From Phoronis australis (Eukaryota > Phoronida > Phoronidae): 62,264 bases of DNA. The stretch lies in NCBI GenBank assembly GCA_002633005.1, contig NMRA01000944.1:1-62264 (forward strand), read 5' to 3'. The notes beneath the pieces were generated by a model that saw only the letters and a list, made by a program, of their open reading frames with translations, did not search any database and had not been told where the DNA came from. Position 1 is the stretch's first letter. Each line of letters starts with the position of its first letter. A program made the position numbers and the translations under genes. Shown in pieces: positions 1 through 11,298 of the stretch.

Positions 1-6
1 AATTCA

Positions 7-231
7 TTGAAGCACATGAAAAATAATAAAAGTCCAGGTCCGGACGGTTTCACCACGGAATTTTATATTTTTTTCTGGAACGACCTAGCGAAGTATCTTA
101 CTAAAGCGTACAATCGCAGTTTCAGAAGAGGCTTCCTTCCAAACTCCCAACTCCAGGGAGTTATTTCCATTATACCCAAAGGGGATAAACCGAGAGATAA
201 TATACAAATTGGAGGCCTATCTCTCTCTTAA
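7..231 (+). pseudogene. LINE reverse transcriptase, N-terminal (fingers) fragment
   Basis: This is a 74-residue open fragment with the signature KSPGPDGF followed by EFY and FW, then a block ending in PKGDKP. These are the conserved RT blocks that precede the catalytic palm in L1/Tx1-like LINEs. The block that normally reads like WRPISLLN has been changed to GGLSLS and runs into a stop at 231, so the reading frame is lost there. The family copies template RNA at the nicked target. Here only a relic remains, continuing in other frames downstream. Confidence 0.8.
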
Positions 232-351
232 ATATCAGTTACAAACTTTTATCGTCCTGTATTTCCCAAAGAGTTCGTTCTGTAATATAAAAATTCTTGC
301 ACAGTGACCAAAAGGGTTTTCTCTCTGGGCGTTTCATAGCAGAAAATACAA

Positions 352-852
352 GGCGGACTTACGACTTGATGCAGTATACTTAGCAGTTTCATAAACCGGG
401 TTTACTTCTACTGGTGGACTTTGAAAAGAGTTTGACTCCATATCTTTGTCTTTTATTGACAATGTCTTAAATTTCACTCTATGAAAAAATGGGTCCATAT
501 ACTAAACAGAGGGTCAAACCAATGTGTTATACCAAACGGTGTCACATCTAACTTTTTCGACACAGGGCGTGGTTGCAGGCAAGGTGATCCGTTATCGCCA
601 TACCTTTATATTCTATGTGCAATAATTGTGGGCTGGCTCTTCAGACTAGACAATAGCGCTAAGGGCATCCAGGTCGGATCGGTGGAAAACAAACTGATGC
701 AGTATGCAGATGATACAGTTACATCTTTAGATGGCTCAGAGCAGTCTATGCGGAAAACACTTCACATTTTAAACCATTTTGCAAAATATTCTGGTCTAAA
801 GCCTAATCTGGAAAAAGCATTTTTTTCTTTGGATATGTTCTATGAAGGGTAG
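352..852 (+). pseudogene. LINE reverse transcriptase palm fragment with YADD
   Basis: The open frame from 481 to 852 (123 residues) contains GRGCRQGDPLSPYL (residues 29-42) and the catalytic YADD box (residues 75-78, about 703-714), followed by SGLKPNLEKA. Just upstream, in another frame near 405-427, a stretch reads LLVDFEK, which fits RT motif A with its catalytic aspartate. The two are separated by a frameshift and stops. The catalytic core is therefore recognisable but not translatable. The match to the L1/Tx1 branch is from family knowledge. Confidence 0.85.
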
Positions 853-884
853 CTCTCAAAAATGTGCTGTGACGTAAAACTGAA

Positions 885-1235
885 ATGGGCAACATCGGAA
901 TTCACTTTACTGGTATTCAATTCTCCAATGCTTTATATAAAATTCCCGACATTAATTTTGACAGCAAGCCTGGTGAAATAGAGAAGGCTATTGGCATCTG
1001 GGGAAAAAGAAACTTGACACTTTTTGGAAAAATAACAGTTGTGAAATCAATAATTATGCCAAAACTTATTCATCTTTTTACAAGTCTCACGTCACCTTCA
1101 CAGGCCTTGCTGAAGCAGCTTAACAAAATGTTCTACTGTTTTATATGGAAGGGTAAAACGGAAAAAATCTTTCATAAAATTATGGCTCAAGAGTACAATG
1201 TTGGTGGAGCTAGAATGATTGAGCCATTAAACTAA
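885..1235 (+). pseudogene. LINE reverse transcriptase thumb/linker fragment
   Basis: This 116-residue open fragment directly follows the palm in another frame. It has the order typical of L1/Tx1 C-terminal regions: KYLGI-like start, a WGKRNLTLFGKI block (about residues 39-50), then KLIHLF and FIWKG (about residues 103-107 of the family pattern), and a glycine-rich GGARM near the end. Those blocks normally bridge RT and the zinc-binding tail. It is closed by a stop at 1233-1235. From 1236 to about 2100 the sequence has only stop-riddled remnants. Confidence 0.75.
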
Positions 1236-2114
1236 CTTGGTTTCGTAGACTACTTTGTCAAAGTACTACAAGTCCATGGGCAGTTTTAGCAAATGGTCTC
1301 CTATCAAGAGTTTTAGAGAATTGCATAATGTTCGGGGATTTCTATTTTTCAAAGATGTCCCAAATGACTTCTAATTTAATTTGGAAAGAGGTCTTTCAAT
1401 ATGTCCATGAATTTTGATTCTTAGTTCCCGAAAACGATGGTATTTATCAGCCTCTATGGTTTTATTCGGATATACTGATACATGTAGAAAACAAACCTGT
1501 TTTCTATAAACGGTGGTTTCAAATAGGCATAACTCATGTACACGGCTTACTTAATTCTTATTGTCGCTTCCTTAATTATGAGGAGTTTATACAGAAATTT
1601 GACTTTACCCCTCGAGTAACTTTATTTTACGGTCTACGAAACTCATTATATGCTAGCTTGAGTCATCTCAGAGGGAGAAAGCATCAAGTAATTTTACAGC
1701 GCCGTCCACGATACATTGAAGTTATTTTGGGAGATGTCAAAGGAGCAGATAAAATTTACCACGTCATTGTCTCTCAGAATTGTGGAAAAACAAAGTGTCA
1801 ACTGAAGAGGAGTAAATATTAAATCTCCCTGATACTGCAGAATGGTGGTGGTGTGGGATATTGCCATTCCCATATGTATACACCGTATGGTGGCGACACC
1901 TATTAGAGCAGAATAAAGTTAGTTGTTAGCTCAATGAAATCTTGCCTCTTTGTTCTCCGACTTCGGTCGTTAAATACGTCACAGGTACAATGTTTTTTCT
2001 TACATCTATTCATTCACAGAAGATGCTTCTCTGAAATGGTTTCAGTTTAGGCTGATTCACAGAATCATAGGCTGTAATGAATTTCTATACAAGATTGGCG
2101 TAACTTATAGCTCA

Positions 2115-2327
2115 TTGTGCACTTTTTGCTTAAGTGAAATTGAATCTATTGTCCATGTGTACTGGTCTTGTTACGTAACTCAGCAGTGTTGGAATAATGT
2201 AAATAACTGGCTCGAAGACGCTGTTGGAATTAGTTTAGAACTGTCTGTAAAATCAGTTGTTTGGTGTTCAGGTGGAGGCAGTTTTACAAAGTTTGATTCT
2301 TTCCCTCGGAAAGTACCACATTTATAA
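2115..2327 (+). pseudogene. LINE C-terminal zinc-binding (zf-RVT) fragment
   Basis: The fragment begins CTFCLSEIESIVHVYWSC, a CxxC...H....C arrangement that matches the reverse-transcriptase zinc-binding region at the C terminus of L1/Tx1-like elements; an aromatic/W pair (QQCW, NNWL) follows as expected. It lies 300-500 bases before the putative poly(A) tail, consistent with the end of the LINE ORF. The frame stops at 2325-2327. The opposite-strand frame over this region (2180-2362) is a shadow. Confidence 0.75.
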
Positions 2328-2650
2328 ACAAAGATTGAAGCGCAAACATCCGTGCCTCGCAATGTTTAAAAACGAAGGTGCTTTCTACATTTCTACTGAT
2401 CGGCTTATATATGTAAACAAAATGGAGTATTGAGAATTTTAGAGCGCTGGCAAGGCCTTGACCTTGTTTGCTTAGTTTAATGATTCCTACCCTCTATTTT
2501 GTTGATCATTCCTCCATTGTCAAATTACATTTGTACATATTAGCATTGTAAGTGAACACCTTAACTGCTCGTTGACAAGAACAAAAACATCTGTAATTGT
2601 GTGATCTGTGCTGCAGCTATTATATTGAATAAAATTCTCAGAAAAAAAAG

Positions 2651-3260
2651 ATTAAACATTTATATATCTTACAGATTATGCACTTCAAATAAATTTCGAC
2701 ATGTAATGGTATACAGTGACTTTAGGTAAATCTTATTACCCGTAACTTTTCTGAGGAATGTATACGGGAGTTTGTTAGTATGTACTCTGCCATACTAAGC
2801 AGGCGTTGTTATATTTCAGGGATTGTAATGCTAATTCAAGCTTTATAATCAAAGAGATAGGCACCGGGTTCTAAAACGCTAAAGCCAGGGAGGGAGGGTG
2901 GAGACTGAGTGAACCTGCCAGTCCAATAACAAGCCCGAGTTTTTAAGAAATTATTAGTTGATTAGTTTTTAGTTATAAAATGCGTCAGTTATTGCAAGTA
3001 TTCTACCATAGAAGTTTCATATTTATCAAAGCGTTAAAGAACAGGATTCTTTTCTTTCTTTAAGTCACGGATGTACATGCAATAAGATTGAAATGACCAA
3101 CAAAGCGACCGTTGTAGGAGTTGAAAACCTGAAATACTGAAAAAACAATCTGTTGTTATACCCAAAAATATCAATGCATTGGGCATGTAAAGGCAACACC
3201 ACTGCACTTTCGCCTATGTAATTAGTATACTGTCTTAATATGAGCCCATCATGGGACCTG
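2651..3260. other. no recognisable gene
   Basis: This is AT-rich sequence after the LINE tail. I see no coding exon, RNA gene or repeat that I can name. Short open frames on the minus strand (3065-3274) have no family features. Confidence 0.5.
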
Positions 3261-3269
3261 TGCAGGGCC

Positions 3270-3480
3270 AACACCGTCTGTCGATACTGGCTCTTTATAG
3301 GGCCTGAACCGGTTTTTGGTTTATTGTATCAGCAATGGCTTGCTTCTGGCCCTTTACTGGCCCGATATCGCAAACTTACACCGGTCCAATACCAAGAAGG
3401 TGTGCAAAGTGTTATTGGGCCAGTACTGGCCTACAGCATTGGCCCAATACCTGCATGTTTACTGGGATGTCGCCGACGCG
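3270..3480. repeat. degenerate TACTGGCC / GGCCAGTA short-repeat patch
   Basis: The words TACTGGC, GGGCC, GGCCC and GGCCAGTACTGGCC recur on both strands about every 20-40 bases. This makes a patch of small inverted repeats, and two overlapping plus-strand open frames (3240-3530, 3316-3579) are a by-product of the repeat rather than genes. Confidence 0.5.
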
Positions 3481-3579
3481 CTCGTTGGATCTTGGAAATT
3501 TGGGAGGCTAGTAGGTATAACAGTGCTTGAAACTACAATACCACCCCACTGCCCATGTGCAAGTCACAGTCTCTCGTGA

Positions 3580-4685
3580 CGCAACACGTGTAGGCAGTAT
3601 GTTATTAAACACGATACATGTGACAAATGTTAAGTGAACTTCCTGTGCATTAATCCTTGAGAGATCTTGTGTAGAATCTTCCATGATACGCTGTACAACT
3701 CCTCCTGTCCACTGTTGGAAGTCTTATGGTTTCAACCGTCTCGATAGTTTGCAAATTTCAAAACAAACTGTATTAATGTACATTTGAAACGATTGGCTAA
3801 TGAAAACCATACTATCTTACTCAACCACATCCATTAACTGTTACGTTTTGCTCTTAAATATTTCTAGAATCATTAGAATCCATTAACCCCAAAACCAAAT
3901 TGATAAACCTCATCTAAATATAGATATTGGCGTCAAAACTACATGTAAACAAGTTTGACCCCTGGCTTAAAAGTTCATGTGCACATATTTGGAGCAACTT
4001 AATCAATAATGATTCTCATAATTATTGCCATTAATCAGATGTTCTCAAAGCCATGGGACAAAAACGGCATTTCTACCTACGACCATTTTGGTGGGCACCT
4101 GCAGCTAGGCATGTTGTGAGTGGTTCAAGTGTTTTCACAAAAGAAGCATTCACGAAAACAGTTGATATTCTTGTTAAGGGATCTGAATCCATCGTCTTCC
4201 CAAACAGGCAATGCTCAATTGTCCAGCTGTTCACTGCTTCAGCCCCGTTTTGAAGTTGATCAAAATTCAAACTCCCAGCTATCGATATTCTTGGGAGTGA
4301 GCGAGAAATGCAGCAATAAAGAAACAAATGAGAGTCGCTTTGACCGATCTTTATTTTGCCTCAATCATCCGTACAGTTGTTTAATTGTCAAAATGTCATC
4401 GCTTATCACTCGTCTGAAACAGAAGTTTAAAACGATAATTAGGCAATTACATTAGTGATATACTAGAAAACAGAATGATAGAGATTTGTGCTAAGTACAC
4501 ACTGACACAGATGTAGAGAGAAGAATTTTAAAAATTTAAATTAGAGTTAAACATGTAGTTTAAGTTAAAAAATTGATTTCCGGCAACAGTGTCAAGATTC
4601 TCCAATGCGAAACAATCACCAGTGCCAACTGATGGAACGTACAAGTACTTCAACATAGTTTTCCCAGTGTTGAGAAATCGCCTGT
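3580..4685. other. no recognisable gene
   Basis: Three overlapping open frames of 66-111 codons lie at 4053-4455 on both strands. None shows a domain, signal peptide or codon bias, and no splice-site pair supports them. I see nothing else to annotate here. Confidence 0.45.
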
Positions 4686-4953
4686 GGCCAGTTGCGTGAA
4701 ACAGTCCAAAAAAGGACTTTAAATATTTTACGTATTTGTGTTGTTCGTTAATCATAGATGTAATTTTTCTCATGATTTTATTTCTATAATGTGGTCCTCT
4801 TTGACCAATAAAATAATCTAATAAATATAATTTTTACATGGCGAAATCGTTATCCCCCGTATTCTAGAGCCCGAGTGGATTTTGCAGAACTATCGCCCGC
4901 ACTACATTTAGGGAACTTGAGTCCCTTTTTGGGTCTGTTTCATGCAACCGGTC
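4686..4953. mobile_element. MITE-like element with ~22-bp terminal inverted repeats
   Basis: The left end (4686-4707) and the reverse complement of the right end (4932-4953) share the pattern GRCCRGTTGCRTGAAACAG followed by WCC. Just inside are the complementary blocks AGTCC/GGACT and AGGGA/TCCCT. The enclosed 220 bases are AT-rich with no transposase. No clear target-site duplication is visible, so the class is not assigned. Confidence 0.5.
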
Positions 4954-5625
4954 ACTAGCTGCTTCAACTGGGGATGTGGCTCAGTTGTGAAGGCCTTGGG
5001 ATTTTTTTCCATGAACACCGTAAGGCTGTAACGAAATTTTCCATAGTGTATTGAGTAAAGCGGCTAAAACGTCAGAAAAGCAATTTGGCAGAATATTCCA
5101 GAAGTTGCCAGTTATGTTTTTCATCTGAATCAACCATGAAAACCTCGGCGTCAGATATGTCCCCGTGTTTGTGGGCTCAAGTTAATTAGTGATAACACTA
5201 ACGTTTAAAATGATGAGCAGGTTTTTCTTTAACAAAAACGAAAGTAACTACAAGTTAAATTATTCTCAATTCCTGGACCCATGGAATCTAATACAACATT
5301 TTGAGTAGTCTCAGACTTGGATTTAGTCAATCCACCCTAAATCGATCGCGTGCTTGTGTCGTTCATAAGACACGTGTAATCTACTTCACTCATCATATCT
5401 TTACTATGAGGTGTTTTTCATCGATGACACACTAGTAATTCAAATAAACACTGAGCATTTCATTTATTGGAAATAAATAGTGACTTAAGTCCCAATAATT
5501 TAGGACTTTGCCCCAACAGTTCGCCACTAATTATGTTTAATAATATACAGAACTGAACGTAGAGTTCCCTCTTGATTTGACTTATAACTAAAATAGACAG
5601 TCAGTGTTTTCAATTATCAGCAGTA

Positions 5626-5690
5626 AATTTAGGGAACTTCGTTGAGTCCCTCCTTAATGTAGTTTCATGAAGGCAACCGTCCATTGGTCC
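5626..5690 (+). repeat. solo copy of the 4.9-kb MITE right end
   Basis: The block TTTAGGGAACTT...GAGTCCCT...GTTTCATG...GCAACCG repeats the order seen at 4905-4952, with a few indels. It is probably a truncated relative of the same MITE. From 4954 to 5625 I see no other feature. Confidence 0.4.
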
Positions 5691-5959
5691 GTGCGGGTTT
5701 ATAACAATAACGAGAGATTCTGTGAGAATTCACGGTGACGTCACCGAAACTAGGGCAAAAAAATTTCGTTTGGCCATTTGCCCAAAACGTTAGCAGAATC
5801 TGATCTGTTCCGTTAAATTCGAGTTTTTAATCTTTTAGTGTGGAAAATGACAAACAAGCATTGCTGTTATGGAAAATGTAATTCAGATTCGCGCTAAAGT
5901 ACATGTACTTCCCGCCACGTTCTGTACCAATTTCGTTCCGTGTATTATAAAGGAAGGTA

Positions 5960-6490
5960 GGCGAAATCCGCTCACTTATTCACAGTTTTAACATCGTCAA
6001 AAATACATTCTCAAATTAAAACTATCACTTAGATAAAAGCTTTAGGTGACCCCTTTTGTTTGTGCACATATCGTCCATGAAACATTGTTTTGAGAATGAC
6101 GGGGACTTTGGTGAAGAATTCCAAGTCCACTTTTTGGTAATTGGTAACTTTTTCAACTGATTCACGTGAATTATAAGACAAAGGCTGGCACAAGACTGAG
6201 CAAAGAGCCTGACCGGCCGCGTGACGCTTGCAATATAGCATTGGGCGATATCACGTGAAATTTGTAAGATTTGTGTCCCTTGGTCTTTTTGTTCGTCAAC
6301 AGGGGTGATTTAACGTATTTTCCTGAAAATTTCGTCGGCTGAGAGAAACTCGAGCGAACTGCGACAGATTTCCATGTTTATGTCCAAGTTATTTGCTGCA
6401 TATTTCATCTGATTCCATTTGCTGCATTTTGAAATATGTAACTTTTTATGGGAATGTACTGTGTGCCCTGTGAGTCTCTGCGGCATTCAG
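5960..6490 (+). repeat. dispersed repeat family D, copy 1
   Basis: The words TTTGTAAGATTTGTGTCCCT, TCGTCAACA, GAGAAACTCGAGC and CTGCATTTTGAAAT recur in the same order at 24.34-24.63 kb (plus) and, inverted, at 32.28-32.86 kb. A further upstream part recurs at 39.29-39.48 kb. Just upstream at 5847 a short frame reads MTNKHCCYGKCN, which resembles the first Cys pair of a THAP zinc finger but breaks at once. Family D may be the remnant of a THAP-type DNA transposon; that link is only suggestive. Confidence 0.5.
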
Positions 6491-7471
6491 GGCGATTTAA
6501 TTACCTAGTTCGGGTCGAGTTCCAATTTCACTCCGTTTTCAGCTTCGCACAACAAGTTCACCTTTTCTTCGTCCATTCACAGTTAGTCCACGATTCATCA
6601 GCTTACTCTTAAGTTGTAATATCGTTTTAAGCATAATTTTTTTCCTAAACTCCATGTGATTTAGTGCGTACACCAAAGACTCGGGTGCAAAATAATGGCA
6701 ATATGGCGAGTTTTGCCCAACTTCTGGTGACGTCACGTTTACTATCTGGAAACTTGCAAGTGAGCTATTGTTTTTCACCATCATCTTGCAGACGTCGCCT
6801 TGCTGTTCAATAAGTTGCCACTGGATTTTAAAACCAAAAGACACGTGGTGTGGGAGAATTGATGCAATGATACTGTATGCATATGGTTTTACATTTTTTG
6901 AAGTTGCATAGCACGCGTTAAAAGGGGGCGTAATTTTCTTCAGCCCCAACTATTCAGTGACGCGGTGGTACTCTGATCGACCGGGCGTAATTCTGATCCT
7001 GGCCTGTGAGAGGTGGCAGAACGAGTGATTGTTTTGTGGCTTTTGTAACAGAAACTGTCACTCTTGGGTGCTGATTTTCTTTAAACATCGAAGTGTAATT
7101 TTCAAAAAGTTTACTCACAAACCGTAACCAGTCATTCTATGTTCTTTGTTTTGTATATATTTACGTACAGCGACATATACACAATCCGAAGTCTCTTTCA
7201 CACCATCCGCCATATTTGGCGCCTCTGTTTCTGCATTCTTTTCCACAATTCTTATGGTAACACCAGGGATTGAATTTTTTTTCCTGTATATCTGAAATAG
7301 AGGACATTACTCACTTGCAACTGTATTTTCACCCCGTGTCTGAGGTTCGGAGAGGGGTTAAGACCATGGAATTACACGACCACAATGTACAAAGTGGCGG
7401 AAACATATGTTGTTGCATAACGGGTGTTAGAGGGCGTTTTCCAGGAAGGAGAAGAAATGATTCTCAATTAG
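6491..7471. other. no supported gene (one 136-codon minus-strand frame)
   Basis: The minus-strand frame at 6539-6949 is open for 136 codons. It has no recognisable domain, its codon use is not biased, and it overlaps repeat-like sequence, including a GTGACGTCACC block that also occurs inverted near 5732. I do not call it a gene. Confidence 0.4.
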
Positions 7472-7613
7472 CAGGGGTGGAACCAGAGTTTTGAGTTTAA
7501 GGTGCAGACCAGAGTATTATCGAGGATTTTTCCCGCCACAAACTCGCACCCACAAACTGGGTAATTTTTATGGGGCGCATGGCTTTATTGCCTCCCACTT
7601 AAATACGCCACTG
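7472..7613. mobile_element. MITE family G copy 1 (GGCGGATCCAGG-type ends)
   Basis: The left end reads CAGGGGTGGAACCAGAG and the right end TACGCCACTG, the diverged inverted ends of a small element seen six times in this window. Flanking bases are ATTAG and ATCAG, compatible with a 5-bp target duplication carrying one change. It has no coding capacity. Confidence 0.5.
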
Positions 7614-8130
7614 ATCAGAGCATCTGCGTCCCTTTTGAAACATACAAATTTACTACCACAGTTTTGAAGCTTTCACTGGAAACTTCCAAATTTGCCTCCG
7701 TTATACCACTACAGATCAATAAAAGTAACTGTTGAATAGGGTCCTTGAAAGGACGACTAGATTGATGAATATTTTACAACGCTCTGTATGTTAAATTGAG
7801 TCTTAAAACATCAGATTCTTCTAATTCGGGCGTAGACAAGTACATGAAAGCAGTTGACTGCGTAAACTGGATACTCCGTTCAGGATTGTGCACGATATGT
7901 TACGAGTACTCCATGGCAATGTCACTAGGCTAAGTTCTGGCTGGTCCCGTTACGCGTTACGCTTTACGTAGGCATATCTTGATGTCCCAGGAAGGAAAAG
8001 ACACGAATAAACGTGTCCATGTTACTCAGAAAGATCACGAAATCTGCGATGGATTTTTTGTTTTTGTTTTAGATTCGTGGTCTACGTGGATGGAATCGTT
8101 CTATTTCGGGGCTGAACGCTTAGATTTTAA
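7614..8130. other. no recognisable gene
   Basis: I see no exon, RNA gene or nameable repeat in this stretch. Confidence 0.4.
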
Positions 8131-8820
8131 AGGAGAATGCCACCCTATTTAATTAGTCTTTTTTGCCGTCTTAATCGGTCTATATCCACATCGCCTCGCA
8201 CACGGTCGACCATACCTTGCCAAGAGGTGTCGCGTTAACCTGTGAGGAAGGTGAGAAACGACGCTAACGACGTCAGTGGTTCATATGCAGAGTGAATGCG
8301 CTATGTTGCAGTGCATCGTTCCCGCTTGTCGGAACTAAGCAGCTGCGAGGAAAGCGGGTACATCGTTTTTTTACTTCCTCGCGAGTCCGAAATGCTTAGG
8401 AAGTGGCTCATGGTAGCGAAGAATGGGACGTACACTGTAAACAGCAAGTATGAGGCCGTGAAACATCTCCGTGTCTGTGGCCTGCAGACGTCGACACTGC
8501 CTGACGAATGCCGGCTTACCAAATAACTCCATAAGTTGTCTGAGCTTGTTCACGGCGCCTCTCTAGTATTTCTTCATCACTGTATTCCTGTTCGAATTAA
8601 TAGCCTGTAAAACTTAACGATCCACCTGCGAAGTCCGGACAGATGAGCTCTAGCTCGTCCTAAGTCGGGATTACAAGTTGCCATGTTAGCGTTTATTACT
8701 GAGCGTTCTGTTTTCAAAATGAATTATTCTCACCCTAACCAATACGTATATAAAACTGAAACATAGTCTGCCTCATTAGAAGCAGTTGTAACGCCTTTGG
8801 AGTGTTCGTGAGTGCAAATG
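8131..8820 (+). mobile_element. THAP-fragment repeat, copy 1
   Basis: This 690-base block is matched, inverted, by 47183-47866 over its whole length, with the same order of words and scattered substitutions. Both copies contain the same short protein-coding relic (see next entry), so this is a dispersed DNA-transposon fragment. I do not see its true termini or a target-site duplication. Confidence 0.65.
8284..8526 (+). pseudogene. THAP zinc-finger relic
   Basis: Combining two frames, the relic shows a CxxxxC pair (in CIVPAC, about 8311-8330), then after a frameshift a proline/arginine-rich LLPRESEM block, RKWL, and finally VCGL. That order (Cys pair, F/P block, KW, VC.LHF) is the C2CH THAP DNA-binding domain found at the N terminus of P-element-like transposases and some host proteins. 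The last histidine of the VCxLHF motif is replaced by Gln (VCGLQTS), and a stop follows at 8524-8526. It cannot be functional. The family call is by motif only. Confidence 0.5.
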
Positions 8821-10319
8821 ATTTGAAAAGCCAGAAATGAATAAATCACTGCTTTACCGGCTTTAGGTGCAATAAAACTAATTGACGGGACACCGAGGCC
8901 GTGTGAGCTCATGCTAATTTAGTGTTTTCTGGCAGAAACTGTTATGAAACAACTCGATATCCATCCCAGGGTCAGGTGTTAGGGGAATCTTTATTTACAT
9001 TTACATTACTCAAATAATGATTGTCAATGTACAACTTCTGCCCTGNTACTTCATGAATACATACTTACGTTACAGTATCCTAAATACACGAAACGTAATC
9101 AGCGTTACGTACATGAAATAATATCCCACGAGACATTACTCCGCGTATCGACCGAGACCGAAAGTTGCGGTCGATACGATGAATAATTTTAAGTATTTAT
9201 CGCTTACGCATCACATTCGTGAGTTTCTTTTTTTGTTTTGGCATTTTATAAATACTTCAACCCGAGTCTTTATGTGGCTCATCAAAACCTGTTCAGTGTG
9301 TACGTGCGCGTTATGTTGCTATCTTACTATAGTAAAAGAAATAAGTAAATAAAATTATTTATTTATAACATTGTAAAATCCTCATCGGGTAGCTGCATTC
9401 ATTCATGAAACTAGGTCATTGACCGGAGCGCGTAGCCTACACGTCGTCTGTTCTCACGAACATGTTAATAAGTGGTAACAGCTAGCTGGCTGGCTACGGA
9501 TTCTGTAGCATAGATAGGTCCACGTGTTGCTGGGACGGTCGCCGTTGCTGCTAGTGTAATACTGTCGACGATACTATCGGGTGCTGCCATGGCCAGTGAC
9601 AACAATGATTGATATTGATTTACAAGGAATCGGTGCCTGAGTTGCAGACGATATGATATGTAGAAATTGAAAACTGAGACACAACTGTCATATAATTAAC
9701 AGTCCTTTTCCAGATGTTACGATTGACACCTGGTTGCATCTTGAGGGGTATTTATACTGCTACACTTGTATTACTTTAAGCTATTTTCCGAAAGTTCGAT
9801 GATTTAACCGGCTAAAAACGTCGAGTCGACATAGACGTACCTTTTGAGCCTTTAATGTCAGAGGTACCGGTTGAAGTAGTGCGGCGGTGAATACGGAAAA
9901 CATTATTACATGGCCGTATTTGCATCGACAGATTCAACGTGTATGGGTTGGATACGTTTCATACCGTAGGTGATGATAACTGCATATCATTAATAGAGAT
10001 TTAATAACCAACAGATATCATCATTATGTTATATATCATTCGCCAAATCTACCGGTGATGAATGAGGCGGCGATAACATTTTATTTATTCGTTGTTAAAG
10101 TTTCTTTGAATTTATGGAAATTTCACGATTTATAACTTGTTTTTATTATTGACTGATTAATCATTTCGAAATTTCGAACAGTGGCACTGGGTATTATTGG
10201 AAATCGTTTTTCCTTGTTGTCATGGCCACCTTGGACGAAAGGTCAATCTTAGTATAAAGAATATTAAGTACTTTTTATATGTTAATGTTTTTCATTATGT
10301 TTTTTCATCACTTGTCAAT
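8821..10319. other. no recognisable gene; contains a 1-N gap at 9046
   Basis: A single N at 9046 marks an assembly join. The rest is AT-rich. The plus-strand frame 10197-10553 (118 codons) has no domain or bias and overlaps the likely 3' UTR of the minus-strand peptide gene. Confidence 0.45.
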
Positions 10320-10325
10320 TTTATT
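10320..10325 (-). terminator. possible poly(A) signal for the secreted-peptide gene
   Basis: TTTATT on the plus strand reads AATAAA on the minus strand, about 410 bases after the stop codon of the peptide gene. The distance is reasonable for a 3' UTR but the motif is common in AT-rich DNA. Confidence 0.25.
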
Positions 10326-10737
10326 GACGTTTTGAGGCCGTCAATACCTTGGAGTTCATGGCCTCCAGTAGCTATTGTACCGTATGTTTTAGTCAATCTG
10401 CCTAGAATTATTAATGTTCAAACTTATCAGCCCGTGATCTGCCAAAGAGCTGATATAGAAAAGTGGTTCTTTCCTATGATACTGCTTAATAACTTCTTTA
10501 TCACACGCTTGTATCAAAGTTTGTCTGATGTAAACATGACCATATTCGTCTGATCTTGAAGTGTGATATCAAGTCACAGACAATGTATCGATGCATCATT
10601 TTCAAGTTTGTCAATCCCCAATAAACTGTGAAAGCGTTTTTGAGTAGTTGATGGCTTCAATATCTTAGTTGGTAGCGGAAATAGAATTTCATTGCGGTAA
10701 AAAATGTCATGAGACTGATTTGATTTGAGGTAAAGGC

Positions 10738-11007
10738 CTAATTCGGTTTCCATAGCCATATGTCCATGTCGAAAGCTCGACCAGGCTCACGTTCTGCGGA
10801 CGCAAGAAACTAGAGAAAACGCATAACTTCGCTAGGTATTATAACGACTGCACGTGATCACTTAGAATTTACTAGAGAAACTCTTGCGGAACTCTGCCCA
10901 GAGCACTGACAGTTATTGTTCTCACCGACGTCTTTGTCATCTATCGGCAGCGCCTGGAGGCAGCCCACAGCTAGCATCAACAGAATGAATACCGCGAAGC
11001 ACTTCAT
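10738..11007 (-). CDS. small secreted peptide precursor, two coding exons
   Basis: Coding parts are 11007-10926 and 10793-10738 (82 + 56 bases), giving 45 residues and a stop. The N terminus, MKCFAVFILLMLAVGC followed by LQA, is a textbook signal peptide with probable cleavage after the Ala at residue 19. The mature part is about 26 residues, acidic at first (IDDKDVERE) and aromatic at the end (FDMDIWLWKPN), with no cysteine. The donor after exon 2 is CG/GTGAGA; the exon 3 acceptor has a pyrimidine-rich tract ending in CCGCAG. The ATG exon itself has a good acceptor (TTACAG at 11021-11026) and a 5' UTR exon upstream. If the intron is retained, the frame instead continues for about 21 codons through a CQCSG motif. 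I do not recognise the family; a neuropeptide, antimicrobial or other secreted role is open. The call rests on splice signals and the signal peptide. Confidence 0.55.
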
Positions 11008-11298
11008 GACGTCTGGTGTTCTGTAATTCAGTCAGTGTCAGTTCAAGTTATGGGAAACAAGTATGTAAAAGAAGAAACAAAAATGTGAGATTAAAGCAAA
11101 ACGTGAATAAACTTTAGCAAATCTTATAGAACAATTACCCTTCCGTAGAAATTGAAACATAGACGGATTCACAGTGTTCTGCATACATGTACCTTGTACT
11201 CAAGATTCCTCCATACAGTTGAAGAGTCAAGTATCTGCGGATTTGAAAATCAAAACGTCTTGTAACTTAACAACAGGCAGTTAGTAGAAACTACGTAC

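Larger units (their letters stand above)
1..2650 (+). mobile_element. L1/Tx1-like LINE, 5'-truncated by the window edge, decayed
   Basis: Reverse-transcriptase and C-terminal zinc-binding fragments follow one another on the plus strand in the order expected for an L1/Tx1-type non-LTR retrotransposon, but in different frames with stops between them. The window opens inside the RT domain. A poly(A)-like tail with an AATAAA about 15 bases before it occurs near 2629-2650 and is the likely 3' end. No target-site duplication can be tested because the 5' end is outside the window. This is an inactive copy; the class call rests on the RT and CCHC motifs described in the part entries. Confidence 0.85.

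Noticed and set aside
4971-5005. tRNA-like start GGGGATGTGGCTCAGTTG
   Set aside because: It resembles a tRNA 5' end and A box, but no anticodon arm, B box (GGTTCGAATCC-like) or acceptor pairing follows.
6539-6949. 136-codon minus-strand open frame
   Set aside because: No domain, codon bias, splice context or second copy; chance or repeat-derived.
9046-9046. N gap tested for flanking duplication
   Set aside because: Unlike the gaps at 36802 and 44834, no repeated flank is visible here.
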